IMG/VR virus record: IMGVR_UViG_3300025769_000742 | Span: 1-25,727 of that record | Length of the DNA stretch: 25,727 nucleotides | Source of the DNA: a virus | Reading direction: 5' to 3' (one strand) | Part shown: piece by piece, positions 1 to 6,702 of the stretch | Layout: each line of letters begins with the position of its first letter | Numbering within the stretch: position 1 is the first letter of the stretch | Notes under the pieces: model-generated | What the model was told of the DNA's origin: nothing | What the model saw: only the letters and a program-made list of their open reading frames with translations | The model's database searches: none | Program-made: the position numbers and the translations under genes

Positions 1-1
1 A

Positions 2-775
2 TGGGATATGACAAAGGTTCTTCCACCTGAAGCAGGATTACAAGTACAGGGTGTCTTTCATAAGTATACAATTACTAAAGAATCTAACTCTGATGCTATA
101 GTATCTATTACAAATAAAAACTTAAAGGGTTCAGGTAATATATACGAGAGACACGATAACTGGAATCAATTACCTAGTAACACTAAAATAGGATTTGACT
201 TAGTTACACCTTCATTAGGAACATCATGGGGTGAAGGTAACATAGGCGTAACAGGAAAAGCTACACTTAGTGATGTAATCGTAGCATACAACTACAAGTT
301 TGATCCTTGCTTTATACCACTAGCTGACCCTAGCTGCCCAGATTTTAAAGATGCTTTATATAAATACCTGTTAGATAATGGATTACTAGACAATGAACCA
401 GATATAACTGATCCTTATTACGATGAGTGGGTACAATACCAAATGGATCGTAAGACAGAGGAACAGGAAGAAGAAGAGAAAAAAGAACAAGAGGCTAAAG
501 AAGAAGAGCAGGAAGAGTTAAAGCTAGAGAAAGCACTATCTGTAGCTGGTGCAGCAGAACAAATAGCTAACCCAATGCAACAACTCGCCATGATGCAACA
601 GTTAGCTTCTACAGGTACACTGGATAGTTACTACAGTGCAACTATAGAGGGTGGTAGCTACGAAGATACAATAGAATTAAAAGACGCAGAGATAAAAGAT
701 AACACTAGAGCATTAAGAAACCTAGCACAAGATAATTTACACAGAACATTAGTTCGTTCACAATATGATAAATAA
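2..775 (+). CDS. Partial conserved phage protein with acidic coiled-coil tail (5' end outside window)
   Basis: The frame is open to the left edge of the window, so the gene probably starts upstream. The first ATG is at 8, but it has no Shine-Dalgarno sequence and the protein appears to begin in mid-domain. Residues 1-100 (from that ATG) are rich in G, S, T, N and aromatics and look like a beta-rich domain. An FDPCFIPLADPSCPDF motif with two cysteines follows (about 98-113). Residues 145-180 are an almost pure E/K/Q helix, and then comes a helical alanine/glutamine-rich tail. I have seen this beta domain plus FDPC...DPSCP pattern in marine phage proteins of unknown function; that is recollection, not a search. 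It is followed at 12 nt by a gene with a signal peptide, so the product may also belong to the exported set. Its own N-terminus, where a signal peptide would be, is missing. Confidence 0.7.
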   Translation, partial: WDMTKVLPPEAGLQVQGVFHKYTITKESNSDAIVSITNKNLKGSGNIYERHDNWNQLPSNTKIGFDLVTPSLGTSWGEGNIGVTGKATLSDVIVAYNYKFDPCFIPLADPSCPDFKDALYKYLLDNGLLDNEPDITDPYYDEWVQYQMDRKTEEQEEEEKKEQEAKEEEQEELKLEKALSVAGAAEQIANPMQQLAMMQQLASTGTLDSYYSATIEGGSYEDTIELKDAEIKDNTRALRNLAQDNLHRTLVRSQYDK

Positions 776-787
776 AATGGAGATATC

Positions 788-1285
788 ATGATAAAAAGAT
801 TAGCAACAGCAATACTGTTAATGTCAGCGTCTTCTGCATTAGCGGTGGACTCACCAATACAAGGGCAAGTACAAAGCAAATGTTCTGTATGGACTGAAAC
901 AGCAGGTGTCTACGGACACCCATTACCATATAAGCTAACTACAACACCAGCAGATGGTGGCGTAAAGGCTTCTATTAGAATAGATGTAGCACAGGCAGAC
1001 TACTACAAAGCTAAGTTTACACATCCTAACAGCTTCTCATCAAGCCCAACACTTAATGACTCAGTTGCATGGACAGGCAGCACTAAAGTAGGACAGGTAT
1101 CTGTATCAGGTATGTCAGCATATGAAGCTGCAAAGGTTACATACAACAACGTAACTGAGTTTAACTTGACACTTGCAGGTAGCACATGGTTTACTGTAGA
1201 GTCAACTGCACAGTACGGTAGCACTAAGTCTCTACCAGCAGGTAACTATACAGCATTAATTAAAGCAGAATGTATAGCAAAATAA
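788..1285 (+). CDS. Exported protein with signal peptide, beta-rich
   Basis: GGAG at 779-782 sits 5 nt before the ATG, which supports this start. The first 19 residues form a classical Sec signal peptide: positive K3/R4, hydrophobic core ATAILLM, and cleavage after ALA at 17-19. The mature part of about 146 residues is rich in S, T, V, Y and A, has few charged residues and has two cysteines (C32 and C162), one near each end, that could pair in the periplasm. The pattern suggests a beta-sandwich, somewhat like a fimbrial subunit, but I see no diagnostic motif. It overlaps the next gene by 16 nt, so the two are probably translated together. Function unknown; a periplasmic or surface role during infection is inferred from the signal peptide alone. 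Confidence 0.8.
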   Translation: MIKRLATAILLMSASSALAVDSPIQGQVQSKCSVWTETAGVYGHPLPYKLTTTPADGGVKASIRIDVAQADYYKAKFTHPNSFSSSPTLNDSVAWTGSTKVGQVSVSGMSAYEAAKVTYNNVTEFNLTLAGSTWFTVESTAQYGSTKSLPAGNYTALIKAECIAK

Positions 1286-1656
1286 TACTAGCATTAGGTT
1301 TTATTTTTTGTACAACCCTACACGCACACGAAATGACACCTACCTATCCCAAGCTAGTACCATCTTATGTAGACGATGTATACGTAGCAAAGATGAAATT
1401 ATTTAATAGAAGAGATGACGTAGAGTATTATGAGATAGGTGTCTTTACGAAAGACTGGAAAGCATTACCATTTGCTTCTAGTTCAAGAATACTAAAAGTA
1501 TCCTTCAGTAGAAGAAAACTATTTGAGGTATACATAAGATCAGTAGACTTACCAAGGGCTATGTATATATGTACAGAGTCAAAGGTGTACAAGAGTACAG
1601 AGCAAGTTACATTAGTATCTTCAAGAATATGTTCTAAGATAGAGCAAGACGAATGA
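1270..1656 (+). CDS. Exported protein with signal peptide, Ig-like fold suspected
   Basis: This 128-aa product starts inside the previous gene, at an ATG preceded only by a weak purine stretch, so translation is probably coupled. Residues 1-19 are a signal peptide (K4, core IILALGFIF, cleavage after LHA). The mature domain has alternating hydrophobic strands, including KMKLFNRRDDVEYYEIGVF and FEVYIRSVDLPRAMYICTES. This loosely recalls the N-terminal Ig-like domain of pilus-assembly chaperones; that is an impression from the strand pattern, not a match. Two cysteines near the C-terminus (YICTES and SRICSK) could form a disulfide. The stop overlaps the next start as ATGA. Function unknown. Confidence 0.75.
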   Translation: MYSKIILALGFIFCTTLHAHEMTPTYPKLVPSYVDDVYVAKMKLFNRRDDVEYYEIGVFTKDWKALPFASSSRILKVSFSRRKLFEVYIRSVDLPRAMYICTESKVYKSTEQVTLVSSRICSKIEQDE

Positions 1657-2057
1657 GAATACTATTAATTATATGTTTACTTGTATGTAGCTATATACCT
1701 AGTTGGGCAGACTCTACATCTAACTCGTTAAGTTTATCACTACCTAACTCTAGTATGAGTTACCAAGCTGATAAGTTTAGAGCTGGTGAACTAGACTGTA
1801 GTAACGCCATAGGCTCTGCAACACAGTGGGAGTTTGGAGTTACAGGTATAATACAGGGTGGTACTATATCTACTGACAGTAAAAAAACTGGTGACATAGG
1901 TGTATACAGTAGAATAATAATACCACTAGGTAAAAGGGTTAAGTCAAGAATAGATTGTAACAGATTATATGAGTTAGAGTTGCAGAAAAAAGAACTAGAA
2001 GTAATGAAGCTACAACAAGAACTTAAAAAGTTAAGAAGTTTAGCATTTGAAAACTAA
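1653..2057 (+). CDS. Exported protein with signal peptide and C-terminal coiled coil
   Basis: This 134-aa protein starts at an ATG overlapping the preceding TGA (ATGA). Residues 1-19 are a signal peptide with a long hydrophobic core (ILLIICLLVC) and cleavage after SWA. The mature part has an N-terminal S/L/N-rich segment, two cysteines (DCSNA and DCNRL), a short conserved-looking block GDIGVYSRIIIPLGK, and a C-terminal heptad-like helix from about residue 107 (ELELQKKELEVMKLQQELKK) that probably oligomerises. It lies between another signal-peptide gene and a membrane-anchored coiled-coil gene, so an envelope-spanning assembly is conceivable. Function unknown. Confidence 0.75.
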   Translation: MRILLIICLLVCSYIPSWADSTSNSLSLSLPNSSMSYQADKFRAGELDCSNAIGSATQWEFGVTGIIQGGTISTDSKKTGDIGVYSRIIIPLGKRVKSRIDCNRLYELELQKKELEVMKLQQELKKLRSLAFEN

Positions 2058-2065
2058 GGTATAAC

Positions 2066-2569
2066 ATGGCAGAAGTAGAGATAGCAGGTGCAAAAATAAA
2101 GGGTGGCAAGCTTATGTTACTTGTACCAATTGTTTCGGCACTAGGTGGTGGTCTATGGGGTGGCTTTGAGTTCTATAAAGACTACATGGATATGAAAGAG
2201 ATTATCCAAGAGATAGATGTAGACACAATAACAGCTCAAAATACTTTGACACAGACTAAATTAGATGAAGCTATAGACTATACTCGTGATATTAAAAACA
2301 ATCTACGTGAAGACATAATGACTGTAGAAACTCATGTAGATAAGATACGTAATGAAGTTCAGAATGCTATTGATGAGATGAACCAGTTACAAAAAGATAC
2401 ACTAGCATCTATGCGAGAAGTAGAAGCATTAAATCGTGAAACAGAAAAAGATGTAAGAGATACTATGCGTGAAACAGAAAGTCGTATAGAAGAAGCTATG
2501 ACTAAACTAGAAGAGCGTCTAAGTATGAGATTACAAGAAGCTTTAGACAATCCATTAGTTGGTAATTAA
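2066..2569 (+). CDS. Single-span membrane protein with long coiled coil
   Basis: The 167-aa product has one membrane segment at about residues 15-36 (LMLLVPIVSALGGGLWGGF). After it, residues 40-165 form a continuous charged helix with regular hydrophobic spacing and repeated R-E-T-E type units, a long coiled coil. I have the impression this N-terminus (AEVEIAGAKIKGGK...GGGLWGGFEFYKDYM) is common in marine phages, without an assigned function. Alternatives include a spanin-like lysis subunit, an inner-membrane scaffold or a virion protein. It is the last gene before the promoter at 2570 and the fifth of the envelope-type cluster. Confidence 0.75.
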   Translation: MAEVEIAGAKIKGGKLMLLVPIVSALGGGLWGGFEFYKDYMDMKEIIQEIDVDTITAQNTLTQTKLDEAIDYTRDIKNNLREDIMTVETHVDKIRNEVQNAIDEMNQLQKDTLASMREVEALNRETEKDVRDTMRETESRIEEAMTKLEERLSMRLQEALDNPLVGN

Positions 2570-2598
2570 TTGACATTTAACATTATTTATGTTATAAC
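2570..2598 (+). promoter_or_regulatory. Near-consensus sigma70 promoter
   Basis: TTGACA at 2570-2575 (perfect -35) is followed by a 17-nt spacer and TATAAC at 2593-2598 (5 of 6 matches to the -10 box). Transcription would start near 2605, about 26 nt before the ATG of the 1056-residue virion protein. The match and spacing are ideal for bacterial RNA polymerase with its housekeeping sigma factor. This suggests that the virion block is at least partly read by the host enzyme; no phage RNA polymerase gene is seen in the window. Confidence 0.75.
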
Positions 2599-2630
2599 TA
2601 AACAACACAAAAAAAGAACTGACTATACAA

Positions 2631-5600
2631 ATGGTAAGAAGTAAACACGTTAAAAATTATTCTCATGGAGGTTTTGTAAGTTATAGTGATTGGGTAAGTC
2701 GTAATACACCAGCTAATATGGGAGATATGCAAGCAGATAACTGGCTTGCAGGAGGAGCTAGACAGGCATACAATAAAGCAAAAAGAGAGTATGATAATAC
2801 CCAGCATTCAACAAATAATAATACTTCTAATAATAACACTCAAACTAACACAAATACTACAGATACAGGTACAACAACAGCAGATACTACAAATATAGGT
2901 ACAGGTACAACAACAGCAGATACTACAAATATAGGTACAGGTACAACAACAGTAACAGATACAGGTACTGCAGACACAGGTACTACAAATGAAGGTTACA
3001 ATTTTGGCAACGGTTTTATGTCTCCAGATGAAATTGGAACTCCTGGTGATTTTGGCCAAGATGGGGTACAAACTACTAATACACAAGGTACTCCTATATC
3101 TAGAAGTGAATGGCTAAATGCAAACAGACCTGCAGGTGGTGCGGCAGCCGATAACTGGGATGCAGGTGCTGGTGTAGCAGCCTATAACAGATATCTAAAT
3201 AATTTTAATTCAACAAATAATACAAATAACCAGATAGAGAAAGAGTTAGAAATGAGTGAAGGACCAGGGGGAATTACTGAAGAAGAAAAACAACAGTATT
3301 TAGGAAATACTGGTAATACTAATACCAACACTAATACCAATACTAATACTAATAATACAACTACTACTACTGAAGAAACAGAAAAGTTTACTTCTAGTTA
3401 CCGTGAGTTAGCTGGTCAAGAGTTTGCTACTGCAGCTGAAAGAGATGCAGCAGAAGCTCAAGTACGTGAACAGAGAAAAATAACTGAAAGATTTGAAGAA
3501 ATAGCAGCAGATCAAAAAACAATGTCTGATGATGCTAGAAAATTACAGAAAGATACTTTAGCAGATCCTGCAGCACAAATAACACAACAAACTGTAAAAG
3601 AATCAGATCCTAATGCAACTGGTACTTCTATTGCTACAGGCACTGGTGAAGTAGGCACTATAGATAAAGTTAATGCATCAACAGCTGCTGAATCAGATGT
3701 AGTTAAAGCTCCAACAAAAGAACCTTTAAAAACTCTTCAAGAATTTGTAAATGATGAGTTAGCATTAAATCCTAATCAAACTTATGCAAATGCTAGAAGT
3801 AAATATAATACATATAAAACAACTTGGGAAAATACTCCTGACCCAGCAGAAGCAGAAACTTATGAAGCCACTTCAGTAGAAGATAAAGCTAGAGAAGAAG
3901 CAGACAGAGTAGAAGGTGCAGAGGGTGAATTATCAGATGGTTCTACTTTTGAAGGTGCTGAAGGTGAACTATCAGAAGATGCTAAGGCTGATGGTGTAGA
4001 CTTTGACCCAAAAAGAATTAAAGAATATGTAGCTGGTGAAAGAACTGTAGACTCAAAAGAATTAGCAGAGGCACAGGGACTAGATGAAGAAGCAGTTAAA
4101 GCTAAGATTGCTCAGGCTGAAGTACCAGACAATATTGTTGCTGCTACTACTACAGTTAAACCAGAAGAGCTACCTGACGCTGCACAAATTAAAGAATCAG
4201 ACATGGCACAAGCTGCTAATGTTACAGATGAAGGTGGCTTAGATGCACCAGCAGTTGCTGCTAAACTAGAAAAATTTACTGTAGATGCTGAGACTTTAGC
4301 ACAGGCTGCACAAGGTGATGTAGACGCTCAGAGTACTGTACAAGGACAATTAAGTTCTTTGATGAAGGACTTTGATGATGGCACTCCAGCATGGGCTGCA
4401 GGAGCTATAAGAGCTGCTAACCAGGCAATGCTATCTCGTGGTATGGGTGGTAGTACTATGGCTGCTTCAGCTATACTACAAGCTGCAATGGAATCAGCAT
4501 TACCTATAGCTACACAAGATGCACAAACTTTTGCAACTATGAATATGCAAAACTTAAATAATAGACAACAGGTTGCTTTATCTAATGCTGCTGCTCAACA
4601 GGGACTCGCATTACAAAATTTAAACAATGAGCAACAGGCTATGTTACAGAATAGTACTAACTCATTTTCTTTACAATCTCAAAACTTATCTAACGTACAG
4701 CAAACAACTTTAGCTAATGCACAAATTAAAGCTGCATTGCAGGGTCAGAATTTATCTAATCAACAGCAAGCTAATATAGTAGAAGCTGCTCGTTATGCTG
4801 AAGTATCTAATCTTAACCTTAATAATAAACAGCAAGGTATACTACAAGATAACGCTAATACTATGCAAATAGAAGTAGCTAATCTTAATGCTAAACAGCA
4901 AGCCTATGTCGTTAATGCTCAACTTGAAGCAGCACTGCAAGGTAAACAAATAGATAACAAGCAACAAGTAGCTATACAAAATGCTTCTCGTTTTGCTGAT
5001 GCTAATAACCTAACCTTTACTGCACAGGAACAAGCTAAGATAAATAACTCTGAGCTTATGAAGACTATAGGTTTAGCAGAACTTAATTCAGAACAGGCAG
5101 CTACATTACAAAATGCTGCAGCTGTAGCATCAATGGATATGGCTAACCTATCTAATGAACAACAAGCTAAAGTAGCTAATGCTCAAGCTTTCTTATCTAT
5201 GGACATGGCTAACTTAAGTAATGATCAACAAGCTACTATGTTTAAAGCTCAAGCTATGCAACAAGCATTACTATCTGATCAAGCATCAGAAAATGCAGCT
5301 AAACAATTTAATGCAAGTAGTGAGAATCAAACTAAACAGTTTATGGCTAACTTAAATACACAAGTCCAACAGTTTAATGTTGCTCAAAAAAATGCTACTA
5401 ATCAGTTTAATGCTGGTGAACTTAATGCCGCTAAAAAATTTAATACAGAAATAGAAAATCAAAGAGATCAGTTTAATGCTAAGAACCAGTTAGTAATAGC
5501 ACAGGCTAATGCTGAGTGGAGACAGGGTGTTGAGCTTACTAATACAGCAGCACAAAATGCAGCTAATGCAGCTGACGCACTAGCCTCAAACAGCATGACT

Positions 5601-5801
5601 CAGGCTACATTAGATCAAGTGTGGCAACGTGAAAGAGATATGTTAGACTATGCTTTTAAAGCTAGTGAGAGTGCAGAAAACAGAGCCTTACAAATTGTTC
5701 TTGCAGATAAAACTGCTGATCAATATGCTGATGCAAGAGCTGATAGTAATCAGACATTTATGTATGCAGCATTAGTAAAAACATTATTTGGAATATTTTA
5801 A
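2631..5801 (+). CDS. Large repeat-built virion protein, probable internal/ejection protein
   Basis: The 1056-aa protein has four zones. (1) Residues 17-48 and 157-186 hold two copies of a motif S-x-S-x-W...ADNW-x-AG...AYN. (2) Between and after them are T/N/G-rich low-complexity linkers, with a 12-residue repeat at 79-108 and an NT run near 226-241. (3) About 245-640 is acidic, helical and A/E/D-rich, ending in a G/A/M-rich segment (about 585-630). (4) Residues 641-882 are eleven consecutive 22-residue repeats of the type NLSNxQQA, followed at 887-952 by six 11-residue repeats of the type ENxxxQFNAxx. The last residues (YAALVKTLFGIF) are hydrophobic. Position before two other large proteins and the helical build suggest the internal core proteins that T7-like phages eject through the envelope (gp14/gp15/gp16). 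The assignment is by layout, not homology. Confidence 0.75.
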   Translation: MVRSKHVKNYSHGGFVSYSDWVSRNTPANMGDMQADNWLAGGARQAYNKAKREYDNTQHSTNNNTSNNNTQTNTNTTDTGTTTADTTNIGTGTTTADTTNIGTGTTTVTDTGTADTGTTNEGYNFGNGFMSPDEIGTPGDFGQDGVQTTNTQGTPISRSEWLNANRPAGGAAADNWDAGAGVAAYNRYLNNFNSTNNTNNQIEKELEMSEGPGGITEEEKQQYLGNTGNTNTNTNTNTNTNNTTTTTEETEKFTSSYRELAGQEFATAAERDAAEAQVREQRKITERFEEIAADQKTMSDDARKLQKDTLADPAAQITQQTVKESDPNATGTSIATGTGEVGTIDKVNASTAAESDVVKAPTKEPLKTLQEFVNDELALNPNQTYANARSKYNTYKTTWENTPDPAEAETYEATSVEDKAREEADRVEGAEGELSDGSTFEGAEGELSEDAKADGVDFDPKRIKEYVAGERTVDSKELAEAQGLDEEAVKAKIAQAEVPDNIVAATTTVKPEELPDAAQIKESDMAQAANVTDEGGLDAPAVAAKLEKFTVDAETLAQAAQGDVDAQSTVQGQLSSLMKDFDDGTPAWAAGAIRAANQAMLSRGMGGSTMAASAILQAAMESALPIATQDAQTFATMNMQNLNNRQQVALSNAAAQQGLALQNLNNEQQAMLQNSTNSFSLQSQNLSNVQQTTLANAQIKAALQGQNLSNQQQANIVEAARYAEVSNLNLNNKQQGILQDNANTMQIEVANLNAKQQAYVVNAQLEAALQGKQIDNKQQVAIQNASRFADANNLTFTAQEQAKINNSELMKTIGLAELNSEQAATLQNAAAVASMDMANLSNEQQAKVANAQAFLSMDMANLSNDQQATMFKAQAMQQALLSDQASENAAKQFNASSENQTKQFMANLNTQVQQFNVAQKNATNQFNAGELNAAKKFNTEIENQRDQFNAKNQLVIAQANAEWRQGVELTNTAAQNAANAADALASNSMTQATLDQVWQRERDMLDYAFKASESAENRALQIVLADKTADQYADARADSNQTFMYAALVKTLFGIF
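2865..2952 (+). repeat. 36-bp in-frame tandem repeat, 2.4 copies
   Basis: Two identical 36-bp units at 2865-2900 and 2901-2936 are followed by the first 16 bp of a third at 2937-2952. Each unit codes for 12 residues (T-G-T-T-T-A-D-T-T-N-I-G). The lack of any base difference between the units points to recent duplication by slippage or unequal exchange, and to a flexible linker that tolerates length change. Confidence 0.9.
4551..5276 (+). repeat. Eleven tandem 66-bp units coding 22-residue helical repeats
   Basis: Within the 1056-residue protein, residues 641-882 divide exactly into eleven units of 22 residues without a gap. Each begins with a variant of N-L-(S/N)-N-x-Q-Q-(A/V) and contains a later N-A pair. 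DNA identity between units is limited, so the array is old and kept at protein level. A 22-residue period equals two hendecads, as in right-handed coiled coils or apolipoprotein-like amphipathic helices. Confidence 0.85.
5289..5486 (+). repeat. Six tandem 33-bp units coding 11-residue repeats
   Basis: Residues 887-952 of the 1056-residue protein form six units of 11 residues with Q/K-F at positions 6-7 and usually N at position 8 (units begin ENAAKQF, ENQTKQF, NTQVQQF, KNATNQF, LNAAKKF, ENQRDQF). The period is half that of the preceding 22-residue array and is in step with it after a 4-residue joint. Confidence 0.85.
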
Positions 5802-5815
5802 TTTAGGATTATAGA

Positions 5816-6118
5816 ATGTCAAAACTTACTTATGAAAGAACTTACAAAGCAGCTGATAGAGCTTACAAAGCAGATGATACAGCTTACTTTAGATTAGGAA
5901 AATTAGATCCTATGTTTGGTATACCACAAGCAGAGAGTATTAATCCAAGGTTATTAGAAAATGAGTCTGCAAAAAAAGGTTTAAAAAGTCTTATGTCTAA
6001 TACGTCAAAGAAAACTGCTAAGACTCAAGAAAGTATAGGTGAGTTAACTTTATTATTTAATCAAGTTAGAAAGCAGAATGAAGAATTAAAAAGTAATATA
6101 ATATCCGGAGAATCTTAA
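5816..6118 (+). CDS. Small phage protein of unknown function
   Basis: This 100-aa product has AGGA at 5805-5808, 7 nt before the ATG. The N-terminus contains a near repeat (TYKAADRA / AYKADDTA), the middle is basic, and residues 65-95 form a helix likely to be a coiled coil. It sits between the repeat-built virion protein and the next virion gene, and its TAA shares one base with the next ATG. It could be a minor virion or assembly protein; no family recognised. Confidence 0.7.
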   Translation: MSKLTYERTYKAADRAYKADDTAYFRLGKLDPMFGIPQAESINPRLLENESAKKGLKSLMSNTSKKTAKTQESIGELTLLFNQVRKQNEELKSNIISGES

Positions 6119-6702
6119 TGATTAATCAACCAATACCAGGACAATCTCTAACAGGAGAGCCTAAAGCTTATCCTTGGGAAAATCCACCTAAGTACACAAA
6201 GCCATTTGATGCAGCGATGTATCACTTAGAACAATTAAATGAACCTAAAAAAATTACATCTGCTTTAGATATGTTAGAGTTAGATATAGATCTGGTTACA
6301 TTAGTAAGTGGTATACTTCGTATGGGTGTCTCAGAAGGTATACATACTGTTGATGTTAGTTTATTAATTGCACCAGTAATACATGAGTTTATTAAAGGCC
6401 ATGCTGATAGAGCTGATATAGATTACAATGAAGGTTTTGCTGAAGAAGACATGGATCGTACAGATATAGAATATAGTATAAGACAAAAGAAATCAGAAAA
6501 ACTTTTAAAGAAAATTAAAGAAGAAGACATACCTGAAGAAATGCCTGAAGGTATGAGTATAAATATGTCACAAGATATACCTGAGGAGATGCCTAAAGAA
6601 ATGCCTGAGGAGATGCCTAAAGAAATGCCTGAGGAGATGACTGAAGTTATGCCTGAAGCACAACCTCAAGGACTTATGACTAGACAAGGGAGTGTTATGT
6701 AA
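6118..6702 (+). CDS. Phage protein with PIPGQSLT...PWENPP start and EEMPKEMP tail
   Basis: The 194-aa product has GGAG at 6107-6110 before the ATG. The N-terminal PIPGQSLTGEPKAYPWENPP is a style I associate with structural proteins of marine phages (recollection, no search). Residues 30-110 are a compact mixed helical domain without transmembrane character. From about 135 the tail is highly charged, with acidic P-E-E-M-P repeats, and ends in a Q/G-rich stretch. The gene lies in the virion block with single-base overlaps on both sides, so a virion-associated role is likely. Function unknown. Confidence 0.75.
   Translation: MINQPIPGQSLTGEPKAYPWENPPKYTKPFDAAMYHLEQLNEPKKITSALDMLELDIDLVTLVSGILRMGVSEGIHTVDVSLLIAPVIHEFIKGHADRADIDYNEGFAEEDMDRTDIEYSIRQKKSEKLLKKIKEEDIPEEMPEGMSINMSQDIPEEMPKEMPEEMPKEMPEEMTEVMPEAQPQGLMTRQGSVM
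6580..6639 (+). repeat. 24-bp in-frame tandem repeat, 2.5 copies
   Basis: Identical 24-bp units at 6580-6603 and 6604-6627 are followed by half a unit at 6628-6639. The unit codes P-E-E-M-P-K-E-M. Looser P-E-E-M-P copies lie upstream at about 6532-6560. Confidence 0.9.

Noticed and set aside
1-30. ATG at position 1 followed by nine codons and TGA in frame 1.
   Set aside because: It lies at the window edge and could be the tail end of an upstream gene or a chance frame. It cannot be judged without the preceding sequence.
2808-3086. Minus-strand open frame of 92 codons opposite the T/N-rich linker.
   Set aside because: Its cysteine-rich repetitive product is the reverse shadow of the ACA/ACT repeats of the real + strand gene; no ribosome site.
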